The position numbers and the translations under genes are program-made. A stretch of DNA of 64,000 nt from Prevotella histicola JCM 15637 = DNF00424 (GTDB lineage: Bacteria; Bacteroidota; Bacteroidia; Bacteroidales; Bacteroidaceae), in contig NZ_BAJX01000006.1 in NCBI RefSeq assembly GCF_000613925.1, positions 1 to 64,000 of the forward strand, read 5' to 3'. The notes beneath the pieces are model-generated. The model searched no databases, was not told the origin of the DNA, and saw only the letters and a program-made list of their open reading frames with translations. Below, piece by piece: positions 46,621 through 55,362 of the stretch. How positions within the stretch are numbered: the stretch's first letter is position 1; every line of letters begins with the position of its first letter.

Positions 46621-47408
46621 CACAGATTCTCCTTTTCTATATCTTTAAAGTATTTGTATGTTTCGACTGTTAACTTGTCTGTAGCAGCCTCATCACAAAC
46701 GATAATGCCGTGTTCATGCATCTGCAGTGCACTGATTGTCCACTTCTGGGTAATGCCACCTTCTACTGCAGCCCGTAGAGCTTCCGCCTTATGATGTCCA
46801 TTAACAAGTATAAGTACTTCCTTTGCGTCCATGACTGTACCGACACCTACCGTCAAAGCATGAGCTGGAACCTTCTCTGGATCATTGTCAAAGAAGCGTG
46901 AATTGGCTATACGTGTGTCAGAAGTCAATGTCTTGATACGCGTACGTGAACGGAGAGAAGAACCTGGTTCGTTGAAAGCGATGTGTCCATCAGGACCGAT
47001 ACCGCCAAGGAACAGATCGATACCACCAGCCTCGCGAATCATGTCTTCGTAGTGTTGACATTCTGCTTGTAAGTCTTTTGCATTGCCATTAAGGATATGT
47101 ATATTCTCTTTAGGACAATCAATATGATTAAAGAGGTTCTCTGCCATGAAAGAATGATAGCTCTGTGGATGGCTCTCAGGTAGTCCAACGTATTCATCCA
47201 TATTGAATGTAACAACATTCTTGAAGCTTACTCTTCCTTCTTTATAGGCTTTTACCAATTCGGAATACATCCCCTCTGGTGATGATCCTGTTGGTAAACC
47301 AAGCACGAAAGGCTTAGTATTGTTCTTGGCAGCATTGATGCGTTCAATAACATAATTGGCTGCCCACTTGGATAGTTGCTCGTAATTAGGTTCTATGATT
47401 AATCTCAT
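46620..47408 (-). CDS. nagB: Glucosamine-6-phosphate deaminase
   Basis: The 262-residue protein is a complete Nag[14 protein letters not shown] (phosphate loop, about 36-48), [10 protein letters not shown] with the general base Asp71, [17 protein letters not shown] with Asp140, His142 and Glu147, and [26 protein letters not shown]. It converts glucosamine-6-phosphate to fructose-6-phosphate and ammonia, sending GlcNAc released by the hexosaminidase into glycolysis. It is second in the operon, 11 bases after the transporter, and its TGA overlaps the start of the degenerate NagB/PIG-L fusion. No classical nagA is visible in the window. Confidence 0.96.
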   Translation of the reverse strand: MRLIIEPNYEQLSKWAANYVIERINAAKNNTKPFVLGLPTGSSPEGMYSELVKAYKEGRVSFKNVVTFNMDEYVGLPESHPQSYHSFMAENLFNHIDCPKENIHILNGNAKDLQAECQHYEDMIREAGGIDLFLGGIGPDGHIAFNEPGSSLRSRTRIKTLTSDTRIANSRFFDNDPEKVPAHALTVGVGTVMDAKEVLILVNGHHKAEALRAAVEGGITQKWTISALQMHEHGIIVCDEAATDKLTVETYKYFKDIEKENL

Positions 47409-47419
47409 ATCATTAGTTT

Positions 47420-48745
47420 TTAATTATTTTCTTTGTTATTTTTAGATGTATCTGGATAGGTAAAAGGTACGAACCAGGTGATTAGTAGTGCTGGAATAGT
47501 ACATACTAAAACGAAAATGAAGAAGTGACGATAGCCCAGATAGTCGCTGGCCAAGCCACTTAACATACCAGGAATCATAACTCCAAGATTCATTATCCCA
47601 CTTGCGAAAGCGTAATGTGCCATTTGGTGTTTGCCTGGAGCAACCTGTTGCATCATGAATAATGACAAGCCGACAAAGCCAAAGCCATAACCGAACCACT
47701 CCATGGTTATACCTGTACCAATTAACCAAAGGCTATTGGGTTGATAAATAGCTAAAAGAGTGTAAGCTATGAAAGGAATATTGAAGACCAAAGCTAAGGA
47801 GAATAGACTCTTTTGAAGACCTCTCCAAGCTATATAATAGCCTGCAAGGATTGAGCCGATTACGAATGCTGCGGCTCCAAAGGTACCATAACAAAGTCCA
47901 ATTTCTTTTTCATTCAATCCTAATCCTTGTTCTGTGCGTGGTGCTTTGAGGAAAAGAGGTACAATCTTCATAACAAAGCCTTCGGCGAAGCGATATAGAA
48001 TGATGAAACATATATAATATATAATGTGGCGTTTGGTAAAGAAATCCTTGAAAACCTCTAATAACTCATGCAATGACTGACGAAGGGTTATCGGGTTCCC
48101 TGATGCAGGTTTCTGTGTACTTGGTAATATAAAGTAATGGTAAATACCAACAATTATCATTATAGCAGCTATGATAAGCATAATGAACATCCACGCTCTT
48201 GTTACTCCAAAATGTGTAATGAAGATACCAGAGAGATATACCAGCCCACCTGTTGCAGCTATTTTTGCAACGTTGTAGAAAGCTCCTTGCCATCCAATCC
48301 AGCGAGCTTGCTCTTCATTTGACAGTACAGACATGTATGTTCCGTCTGCTGCTATGTCGTGAGTTGCACCACTTAAGGCAATAACGGCAAAGATTGCGAT
48401 TGTTATTGCAAAGAAAGAGGGGAGGTGAAGTGCAAATGCTACAAGTGCAAAGAGTATTCCTGTGAGTAATTGTGTGAGAACAACAAAGAACTTTTTAGTC
48501 TTGTATATCTCAAGAAAAGGACTCCATAAGGGCTTTAAAGTCCAAGGAAGCATTATGAGGGAAGTCCAGAATGCAATTTGTTTGTCGGATACGCCCATGC
48601 CTTTATACATGAGTGAACTAACCATGTTTAGTACAACGAAAGGCATGCCCATTGCAAAATAGAGGGTAGGGACCCATGCTGCAGGATTGATAGAACGCTT
48701 CTCTTTCGGGCTTTTTGTCGTTAGGTTCTTAGCGCAAAGATTCAT
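47420..48745 (-). CDS. AmpG-like MFS transporter
   Basis: The 441-residue protein has about twelve membrane helices and the features of the PAT/AmpG branch of the [41 protein letters not shown] near the N-terminus, [20 protein letters not shown], and [17 protein letters not shown] in helix 5. AmpG proteins import muropeptide sugars; relatives in Bacteroidetes glycan operons probably import amino sugars released outside or in the periplasm. First gene of the operon, so GlcNAc, chitobiose or a sialylated or HexNAc product is the likely cargo. The ATG at 48745 was chosen over one eleven codons upstream that lies near the transcription start. Confidence 0.85.
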   Translation of the reverse strand: MNLCAKNLTTKSPKEKRSINPAAWVPTLYFAMGMPFVVLNMVSSLMYKGMGVSDKQIAFWTSLIMLPWTLKPLWSPFLEIYKTKKFFVVLTQLLTGILFALVAFALHLPSFFAITIAIFAVIALSGATHDIAADGTYMSVLSNEEQARWIGWQGAFYNVAKIAATGGLVYLSGIFITHFGVTRAWMFIMLIIAAIMIIVGIYHYFILPSTQKPASGNPITLRQSLHELLEVFKDFFTKRHIIYYICFIILYRFAEGFVMKIVPLFLKAPRTEQGLGLNEKEIGLCYGTFGAAAFVIGSILAGYYIAWRGLQKSLFSLALVFNIPFIAYTLLAIYQPNSLWLIGTGITMEWFGYGFGFVGLSLFMMQQVAPGKHQMAHYAFASGIMNLGVMIPGMLSGLASDYLGYRHFFIFVLVCTIPALLITWFVPFTYPDTSKNNKENN

Positions 48746-48775
48746 TTGTCTATAGGGTTTTAAAAAAATAACAGT

Positions 48776-48807
48776 CAAAGATACACTTTTACTTATATTT
48801 ATACAAG
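48776..48807 (-). promoter_or_regulatory. Promoter of the transporter-nagB-glycosidase operon
   Basis: On the minus strand, CTTG (48807-48804) lies 20 bases from TATCTTTG (48783-48776), a good match to TTTG-N19/20-TAnnTTTG, 31 bases before the start codon. Confidence 0.65.
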
Positions 48808-49111
48808 TATTTAACTTTAATTTACCTTATTAATTGCTTTCTGTATTCCCTTTCTGTATAAGCTCTGAGGGACTACAGCCCCTGAGATTTAGTTTCCTTT
48901 TGTGCTATAATAAAGGAAAAATGGAAATAGTATTTCAAGCTAGAATCAAGTGAATATAGCATTGTAGATACTAAGCTTTTGGGGAAAAACTATATTGGTG
49001 TAATATGTAGAAGAATACAGAAGAAGCTGGGTGAACTGGCATATAATGTGTGGTAAAATAAAATTACAGTGAAAAAAGAGGGATGAGAGAAAATATTTTT
49101 TCTTTAGTTTT
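48808..49111. other. Intergenic DNA upstream of the glycosidase operon
   Basis: No gene or clear hairpin is visible. The region leads into repeat copy B, in the 750-bp space between two divergent glycan genes, and could hold regulator sites I cannot recognise. Confidence 0.4.
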
Positions 49112-49253
49112 GTAACCTGCACATTACCAGATGGTTACATGTAGGCTTGTAAAAGGGCATCTTTTGCACCTTAAAAGGGCGTCTTTTACATGTCAAAAGG
49201 GCATCTTTTACAATGCAAAAGGTGCCCTTTTGACATGTGAAAGATGGTCTTTG
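49112..49253 (-). repeat. Composite 142-bp repeat, copy B
   Basis: This copy is inverted relative to A and C: the 27-base module is at 49112-49138 (GTAACC ... GGTTAC), the 5-base spacer at 49139-49143, and the five 22-bp units at 49144-49253. Units alternate in orientation; 49183-49209 and 49217-49243 form a 27-bp stem with two mismatches. It lies between the promoters of the divergent transporter operon and the fucosidase gene. A short open frame that runs through it is not a gene. Confidence 0.85.
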
Positions 49254-49445
49254 AAAAAGGAAGAGGACTTTTCTTTACAAAAGATGGGAAATGTATTCTT
49301 CAGAACTTATATGTTCTATAGGTATATAAGGATAGCTCTTTGGTATGATGTATATCTATGTAGTGTGCTTGGTTCGTTTATAGTATCTCGGACTCATTAG
49401 GTACCTTTTATTGTGATTACATTCGTTTTTCTCAATGAAAATGTA

Positions 49446-49453
49446 TATTTTTG
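49446..49453 (+). promoter_or_regulatory. TATTTTTG -7 element for the fucosidase gene
   Basis: TATTTTTG fits TAnnTTTG and lies 44 bases before the fucosidase ATG; an AGGGGAG stretch occurs in the leader. Confidence 0.5.
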
Positions 49454-49497
49454 TACAGTTAAATTAGGGGAGTATTTCCCATTATTACCTAAATATT

Positions 49498-51045
49498 ATG
49501 CAATCAAAAACTAATCTTAGATTATTCAGGTCGACTATTTTGACTTCCTGTCTGTGGTTATTCTTATTATTATCTTACTCTTCTGTCAAGGCACAAAATA
49601 AGAATTACGTCGTTATCAATCCGTCTGATTCACCATCGGAGATTGTACGGAAGGCTGCAAATGTAGTGCCTTCGAAGCGCCAGTTTGCATGGCAGAGGCA
49701 GGAGCTGACTGCATTTTTGCATTTTGGAATGAATACTTTCACAGGTAAGGAATGGGGTGAAGGGACGGACTCCCCTGCAATCTTCAATCCTTCTTCACTT
49801 GATGCTGATCAATGGATACGCGAATTGAAAGCTGCAGGGTTCAAGTGTGCTATTCTTACTTGTAAACATCACGATGGCTTTTGCCTATGGCCATCAGCTT
49901 ATACGGACTATAGTGTGAAGCATTCTCCTTGGAAAGAGGGGAGAGGAGATGTGGTACGTGAAGTGAGTGATGCCTGTCGGAAGTACGGAATGTCATTTGG
50001 AATATACCTTTCTCCGTGGGATCGTAATTCAAAACTGTATGGAACAGAGGAATATAATGACTATTTCATGAAGCAATTGACTGAACTACTGACACAGTAT
50101 GGTAAGGTAAGTGAGGTCTGGTTTGATGGTGCTTGTGGTGAAGGACCGAATGGAAAGAAGCAAGTTTACGACTTTCTTCGTTGGTATAGTCTTATTCGGA
50201 AGTTGCAACCTGATGCTGTAATAGCTGTCATGGGACCTGATGTCCGTTGGGTTGGAACGGAGACTGGTCGTGGAAGAGAGATGGAATGGAGTGTTGTTCC
50301 AAAGGAGAATCTTAATCAAGAGGCCATAGCAGAGAATTCACAGAAGGAGATGTTGACAGTGCCGGCAGGAGACATGATGGGGCAGGATCTTGGTAGTCGT
50401 AAGGTAATTGAGAAAGCTAAGTCGCTCATTTGGTATCCTGCAGAGATTGATGTATCTATTCGTCCAGGTTGGTTCTATCATGAAGACCAAGACAGTAAGG
50501 TGAAGACTCCAAAGGAGTTGATGGATATATACTTCACTTCCGTTGGTATGAATGGTGTTTTGTTATTGAATGTCCCACCCAATAAAGCCGGTAAGTTTGC
50601 AGATGTTGATGTAAAAAACCTTCGTGGTTTCCGTCAGTTGTATGATGCTACGTTTACGAAGAATCTTTTAGCTAATGCCAATGTCTCATGCAAACTCTTA
50701 AAAGGTAAGGCTTCTGATGTTATAGATGGTGACTATGATACATCTGTTAGACCCAATATGAGTCAGGGTAAAGCAGTGTTCTTGTTTAAGCTGAAGAATG
50801 CTATCAGCTTTGATGTACTTTCTGTTCAGGAGGATATTCGGAGTGGACAACGCGTAGAGCACTTCTTCTTAGAGGTGAAGGATGCTAATGGTAAGTGGCA
50901 GAAAGTTACGCAGGGTACGACCATAGGGCACAAACGCCTGTTGAGATTCCCTATGTGTAAGGCTAAAGAAATACGCTTAGTTATTGATCAGGTGCGTGAA
51001 ATCCCTACCATTTCTGAAATTGGATTGTATCGTTTGGCTGAGTAG
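49498..51045 (+). CDS. GH29 alpha-L-fucosidase with C-terminal discoidin-like domain
   Basis: The 515-residue secreted enzyme has a signal peptide ending near KAQN (residue 33), a GH29 TIM barrel with LTAFLHFGMNTFTGKEWG, ILTCKHHDGFCLWPS (His-His at 124-125) and EVWFDGACGEG, where Asp210 is the expected nucleophile. A C-terminal region (LLANANVSCKLLKGKASDVIDGDYDTS, to the end) has the F5/8-type discoidin pattern that often binds galactose or fucose. Substitutions after the nucleophile vary between GH29-A and the stricter GH29-B; I lean to B, acting on Lewis-type alpha-1,3/1,4 fucose, with low certainty. It stands alone, divergent from the exoglycosidase operon. Confidence 0.92.
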   Translation: MQSKTNLRLFRSTILTSCLWLFLLLSYSSVKAQNKNYVVINPSDSPSEIVRKAANVVPSKRQFAWQRQELTAFLHFGMNTFTGKEWGEGTDSPAIFNPSSLDADQWIRELKAAGFKCAILTCKHHDGFCLWPSAYTDYSVKHSPWKEGRGDVVREVSDACRKYGMSFGIYLSPWDRNSKLYGTEEYNDYFMKQLTELLTQYGKVSEVWFDGACGEGPNGKKQVYDFLRWYSLIRKLQPDAVIAVMGPDVRWVGTETGRGREMEWSVVPKENLNQEAIAENSQKEMLTVPAGDMMGQDLGSRKVIEKAKSLIWYPAEIDVSIRPGWFYHEDQDSKVKTPKELMDIYFTSVGMNGVLLLNVPPNKAGKFADVDVKNLRGFRQLYDATFTKNLLANANVSCKLLKGKASDVIDGDYDTSVRPNMSQGKAVFLFKLKNAISFDVLSVQEDIRSGQRVEHFFLEVKDANGKWQKVTQGTTIGHKRLLRFPMCKAKEIRLVIDQVREIPTISEIGLYRLAE

Positions 51046-51075
51046 CCACTCGGACTTTAGTCCTGATTAGTGGCT
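51044..51075 (+). promoter_or_regulatory. Hairpin at the fucosidase stop codon
   Basis: AGCCACT (51044-51050) pairs with AGTGGCT (51069-51075) and, inside, GGACT with AGTCC, giving a nested 12-bp stem that includes the stop codon. It may protect the 3' end, with the true terminator 36 bases further on. Confidence 0.45.
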
Positions 51076-51110
51076 TTGTCATGTAGCCTTATGGTATGAC
51101 TAATGTTTTA

Positions 51111-51140
51111 AGAGGATGTGTCAAGATAGACACATCCTCT
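51111..51140 (+). terminator. Terminator of the fucosidase gene
   Basis: A perfect 12-bp stem (AGAGGATGTGTC, 51111-51122, with 51129-51140) with a 6-nt loop is followed by a T/C-rich run. Confidence 0.8.
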
Positions 51141-51635
51141 CTTCTTCTTATTTGTTTCTTTCTCTGATATCACAATAGGGGATGAGCTGTATTATCGTTT
51201 GTAGTCTGTCTGTAATTATAGGATATTGTGATATGGAGTGTGAAAAGCTTTACAGATTGTTCTTGATGTGAGTGCTTACAAGAACTTGTGCTTTATAAAC
51301 AGACGGCTAAACCTTCCATATTATATCCCTTTCATACTACTCTAATACTTCTGTTCTATATATGAAGCATTATCTTTACGTCTGTTATATAGATTTATCT
51401 GACGGTTTAATGTTCTATATGATGAGGGATTTACTGGGAAGTACCGTACCTTCTATATATTTAGTTTTAGTCATATAGCAATTGGAGAAATAATTATTGA
51501 TGAAGGTTTATGCATACAATAATAGAATAGTTTATGCAAATTACAACAGAAGAAGGTGTACCAGCCTGAAGCACATGCTTATAGTAAAAACTAAAAACGA
51601 CATTGTCCCAGAACGCAGCAAGGCATATAAAACAA
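51141..51635. other. AT-rich intergenic region between converging transcripts
   Basis: About 500 bases with no coding frame, tRNA or array. A string near 51607-51630 (TCCCAGAACGCAGCAAGGCA) recalls part of the SRP RNA but its flanks do not pair, so I make no RNA call. Confidence 0.4.
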
Positions 51636-51667
51636 AACTCCTGAGCCTATGAGAAGGCTCAGGAGTT
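51636..51667 (-). terminator. Terminator of the second SusC/SusD operon
   Basis: A perfect 12-bp stem (51636-51647 with 51656-51667), then TTTTGTTTT on the minus strand, 54 bases after the last gene of the operon. Confidence 0.85.
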
Positions 51668-51720
51668 ATATGTAATGCAAGTAACTACCCGCAGGTTGCT
51701 TAATACTTACACGTTGTTTC

Positions 51721-53076
51721 TTATTTGAAGACTTTGACTTCTGTCAGTGAACCAAAGGCATCTGATACGTGGAACTCTATCTTCAGGTAACGTACGTTGA
51801 CTGTTTTCGTAGCGTTGATGTTGTTCCATGTAACTTGATTGAGATTGAGTTTATCTGACATTGGAGTCCAGTTGGTACCGTCAGTACTACCATATACCTT
51901 GACATACTCTGGGTAATAGTTGTACATACTGCTGATAAACATTCCCAGTTTAATACCCTTTACATTCTCCGTTTGTTTGAGATCAATAGTAAGATCTGAA
52001 ACACCTTGGGCTAAATAGTCATAATCTTCAGTGTTTCCATCAGTCAAGTCTTCTATTGAACCATATCTTAATTGTGGAGAAAGGGTAAGGGTGAAGTCTG
52101 AACTGCTAATCTCCGTACCGCTCGGCTCTGAAGATGAGAGTGCGAAACGAGCATCTATAACATTGATAGGGATGAGTACCTTTCCGTTTGCGATGTAGTG
52201 TTTGTTACCATCTTTATCGTAGTAGACGGCACGCATAGGAAGAACATACTCACCAGAAGCAGTGAACTTCTCTGGATGTTGTAGCTGAACAGTTGTCTGA
52301 ATCTCTTGTTGGTTCTTTGCATTCACCTTAGAGGTTACTTCTATACCTTCTGGTGCGAGCTTCTTGTTACCCTCATTTTGGAACAGAGAGTTATCACGCT
52401 CTAAACCAACTTCACAGTCTGCAGTCATCAGACTATCTGTTGTGAACAAAACAGTTACACTTGGAGTTCCAACGTATGTCGTGTTGCTTCCATCAAGTTT
52501 TACAGAGAGATCTGCCTCGTCAAGATATACTTCCCACACATCTTTGGGAGTAATGACAATGTAAGCGTAGTCTTCCTTAACCGTCTGAGGGCTTCCCAGT
52601 TCTCCGTCTGCAGGAGTAATTCGGATAGGGACAACTGTTGGCTTATTCATCTTAGTGAGCCCATTTACGGTCACAGGGATGTCAATTTGGGTTGTCTCGG
52701 TGTTGAATTCGAAAGCCCCATTGTTAGGTAATACAACCTGATTAGCTGAGATTACCTGATAATCGTTATAGGTTGTAGAGAGCAAAGGAGCATCAGCTGC
52801 AAGAGCAATCTGAACCTTAGCTGCCTTAGTAAGAGTACGACTAATGTTCGCTTTCAGGGTGAAAGCATGACTATCCTCACCTAAAGGAATGTCTGCAGAG
52901 AATGGATTGTCATATTTTACAACATTAGTTGAGAAATGAACCAGGTTATTACGTGGGTCTGAACCATGGAAATAGCCAGGTATGTCATACTCACCATCAT
53001 AGTTGTAATCGTGGCTACAACTGGTGAAAGTTGTAGCTGCGAAAGCAAGTGCGATAATATATATATATCTTTTCAT
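51721..53076 (-). CDS. DUF1735/discoidin surface glycan-binding lipoprotein
   Basis: The 451-residue lipoprotein has a signal ending TTFTSCSHDYNYDGEYD, with an acidic surface-export stretch after the Cys. Two DUF1735 (BT_3987-like N-terminal) beta domains follow at about 35-170 and 185-305, and an F5/8-type C-terminal domain (GSIEDLTDGNTEDYDY ... ITFHVSDAFGSLTEVKVF-like end, about 330-451). It has no catalytic motif. In Bacteroides N-glycan loci such a protein sits beside the GH18 enzyme and acts as a surface glycan-binding protein. It is the last gene of the operon, 23 bases after the LamG-type protein. Confidence 0.82.
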   Translation of the reverse strand: MKRYIYIIALAFAATTFTSCSHDYNYDGEYDIPGYFHGSDPRNNLVHFSTNVVKYDNPFSADIPLGEDSHAFTLKANISRTLTKAAKVQIALAADAPLLSTTYNDYQVISANQVVLPNNGAFEFNTETTQIDIPVTVNGLTKMNKPTVVPIRITPADGELGSPQTVKEDYAYIVITPKDVWEVYLDEADLSVKLDGSNTTYVGTPSVTVLFTTDSLMTADCEVGLERDNSLFQNEGNKKLAPEGIEVTSKVNAKNQQEIQTTVQLQHPEKFTASGEYVLPMRAVYYDKDGNKHYIANGKVLIPINVIDARFALSSSEPSGTEISSSDFTLTLSPQLRYGSIEDLTDGNTEDYDYLAQGVSDLTIDLKQTENVKGIKLGMFISSMYNYYPEYVKVYGSTDGTNWTPMSDKLNLNQVTWNNINATKTVNVRYLKIEFHVSDAFGSLTEVKVFK

Positions 53077-53099
53077 CTTAATTTACGTCTTAGTAAAAG

Positions 53100-54224
53100 T
53101 TATTCTGGGAACTTCTCATCCTGCCATGTAATCAGGCTTTGGTTATACTCAGTAGCATCGTCAGAGCCTGCTGTGTATACCTTGATAGCATGATGATTCT
53201 TAGATACATCCTTTATGCCAGTATTTTTGTCTAATGGCGCATAGAAAAGTAAGTTCGGATTCTCAGGAGTCTCTATGTAAAGGTTATCCATAACTTGGAA
53301 AGCTGAGAGTGCTTTGTCATAGAGACGGATCTCACGTACGTAACCAACGAAAGCTCCCCAACTCATATTCAGCTTGGTGAAAGTCTCAACCTTTGGTACA
53401 TCAAACTCTGTATCAAGTGTACCATTGATGTAGCATTTTACGTGTTGACGGTTGTAAACCCATGCTATGTAGTACCATTTACCAGGCTGTAACTTAGTCT
53501 TAGCGAAGGCTTTAGGGTCATCAGTTTCACCTACCTTCATCTGTAAACCACCGTCAGCAGTAACACGTGAGTAGAAGTCTGGTGACAGAACAGCTTGGTT
53601 ATCTTTGTTTTGATCGAGCTTAATAGCGTATGACAGAGTCCACTCCTGTAAGTTAGTATAAGGTGGATTGAAGGTTGTCTTAAGGTAGAAACCATTCTGT
53701 CTTAAAGATGATGTATAGAGAACACGGTCTATAGCGAATATCTTTGTCACGCTTGAGTTTAGTAAACTACCACCTTCTGCAGAAGCAATACTTACTGGGA
53801 TAGCATACTTTGTTGAGGCATCCAGTTCGTTATCTAATGGTTTTACGTTTACATCAATAGATCCATTAGAGATGTTGTTAGCACTGATTGTTAAGTTCTC
53901 TGCAGAGAGACTATAATATTTAGCAGGTAAGAGCTTGTAATGTGTACCGTTCAGTTCGTTGTATTTTTCTAATGCTTTTTCGTTGATAGCGAACTTCAAA
54001 GTAACATTTGAACCTAACTTATTAGCTGCTCGTGCTGTGAAGGAACTCTTACCACCAGTAGCATCAACTGTAAGTTTGGTAACAGGATTTACGTCTGCGC
54101 CTTCAATATAAACTGCATTTGGCAGTTTACTTTCATCACCTACCTCGTCTTTATCGATGTCTGCACATGACCAAGTAAGACATGCTAAGGTAGCGATTCC
54201 TAAGAATTTAAATATATGTTTCAT
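53100..54224 (-). CDS. DUF1735/LamG surface glycan-binding lipoprotein
   Basis: The 374-residue lipoprotein has a signal ending LTWSCADIDKDEVGDES (Cys20 then acidic residues), a DUF1735 domain (about 35-165, KYNELNGTHYKLLPAKYYSLS) and a concanavalin/LamG-like domain (about 175-345) recognisable by WTLSYAIKLDQNKDNQ, GKWYYIAWVYNRQHVKCYINGTL and VREIRLYDKALSAFQVM. It should bind host glycan at the cell surface for the neighbouring GH18 enzyme and SusC/SusD pair. Genes of this architecture are standard in Bacteroides loci that use high-mannose N-glycans. Spacing to both neighbours is 15-23 bases. Confidence 0.85.
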   Translation of the reverse strand: MKHIFKFLGIATLACLTWSCADIDKDEVGDESKLPNAVYIEGADVNPVTKLTVDATGGKSSFTARAANKLGSNVTLKFAINEKALEKYNELNGTHYKLLPAKYYSLSAENLTISANNISNGSIDVNVKPLDNELDASTKYAIPVSIASAEGGSLLNSSVTKIFAIDRVLYTSSLRQNGFYLKTTFNPPYTNLQEWTLSYAIKLDQNKDNQAVLSPDFYSRVTADGGLQMKVGETDDPKAFAKTKLQPGKWYYIAWVYNRQHVKCYINGTLDTEFDVPKVETFTKLNMSWGAFVGYVREIRLYDKALSAFQVMDNLYIETPENPNLLFYAPLDKNTGIKDVSKNHHAIKVYTAGSDDATEYNQSLITWQDEKFPE

Positions 54225-54239
54225 CTTATTTCTGTTTTA

Positions 54240-55343
54240 TTATTTGATAGCTGGATTCATTAGCTGTACACCTTGACGTAGGTATTTATAGACAGGGCTT
54301 GCTGCATAATCTTTCTCCATGTGGTAGCTACCGATACCGCCCTTACGTCCTTTTTTAGGTTGCCACATTGCCATACCTATGTATGAAGGAACCTGCTTGC
54401 CGTCACGTGTGGTATAAGTTACACCGCCTGCGGCAGAATAAGCTTCGAAGTTCTCTGTTACAATGAGCTTCTTTGCAATTTCCTCTTCTGTCTGTTTTGA
54501 AGAGAATTGCGTAATAAGAGCTCCAAGACGATTGTCCAGATCTTCATAGGAACGACAACTGTAAGCCTGAAGGATATAGTAGTTGAAGTACAAAGCCATG
54601 TCTGCAGAGAACCAATAAGGCTCGCCATCAACAACCAATAGCTTCTTTCTTCCTTCTTCTGTTTCTGCTTTTGGCCCTATGCGTTTACCCATTGTACGGA
54701 TAAAGAGATTCATGCGGTCATTCTTCCACATCTCTTTAGTTGTATGGAATGGTTGTGCATAGTTTGGTTCTGCGTCTAAGTCGAAGCCGTCGAGGTCGTA
54801 CTTGTCAATAGTATCACATATTGCATTTGCATACTTAACAATGGCCTCATTGATCTTAGTTTCATCACCATCAACCCATCCCCAATAGTTGTGGTTGTAT
54901 TGTTCCCATGTCTCACCCTTGTCCTTTGACTCTTTAGGCTGTGCAGGTGTAACACCTTTTCCTATGTCAAAGAGTAGAGCACATGCCAAAGCACGAATGC
55001 CTTTTACTTCCTTAGCGCGCTTCAAATCTGCCTGTTGTGCAGGTGTAAGGTTTGAGAAACCATCCCACAGTGATACGAAATCGGTACTGTCTGGGAGGTT
55101 ATATAGGCAACGTGATGCAGGACTTTCACCTGTCCAGCCACCAAACCACCCGAAGGTGACTTGGTGATCTGTCTTTTTATAGGCACGTAAATTAGCGAGA
55201 TACGCCTCGTGTGCCTTTGCTTGGGCAGCATCAGCATCAGCTAAAAGCTCATCAATGTTCTTTGCAGAGGGTTCTGTCCAGTCACTACAACTTACAGCAG
55301 AGAAGAGCAATATGAATAGGCTGAATATATAATATTTCTTCAT
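54240..55343 (-). CDS. GH18-like endo-beta-N-acetylglucosaminidase, surface lipoprotein
   Basis: The 367-residue protein has a lipoprotein signal (LLFSAVSCSDW, Cys19) and a TIM-barrel region with the GH18 catalytic signature DLDGFDLDAEPNY, in which DGFDLDAE (185-192) matches DGxDxDxE with the general acid Glu192. GWFGGWTGE near residue 65 and GMAMWQPKKGRKGG near 335 fit other GH18 barrel strands. In operons with SusC/SusD and two DUF1735 proteins, such enzymes cut the chitobiose core of N-glycans. Chitinase is the alternative but the context disfavours it. Whether it prefers high-mannose or complex glycans cannot be seen. Confidence 0.85.
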   Translation of the reverse strand: MKKYYIFSLFILLFSAVSCSDWTEPSAKNIDELLADADAAQAKAHEAYLANLRAYKKTDHQVTFGWFGGWTGESPASRCLYNLPDSTDFVSLWDGFSNLTPAQQADLKRAKEVKGIRALACALLFDIGKGVTPAQPKESKDKGETWEQYNHNYWGWVDGDETKINEAIVKYANAICDTIDKYDLDGFDLDAEPNYAQPFHTTKEMWKNDRMNLFIRTMGKRIGPKAETEEGRKKLLVVDGEPYWFSADMALYFNYYILQAYSCRSYEDLDNRLGALITQFSSKQTEEEIAKKLIVTENFEAYSAAGGVTYTTRDGKQVPSYIGMAMWQPKKGRKGGIGSYHMEKDYAASPVYKYLRQGVQLMNPAIK

Positions 55344-55362
55344 TTGAATAATCTTTTAAGGG

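Noticed and set aside
49131..49400. Open frame of 89 codons on the plus strand
   Set aside because: It runs through repeat copy B; the apparent peptide (KGHLL, KGIFY, KGALL) is the translated 22-bp repeat, and there is no ribosome-binding site.
51605..51632. SRP RNA-like string (TCCCAGAACGCAGCAAGGCA)
   Set aside because: It resembles the SRP apical loop, but bases around AGAA do not form the required stem (CC opposite CG) and no enclosing helix is seen.
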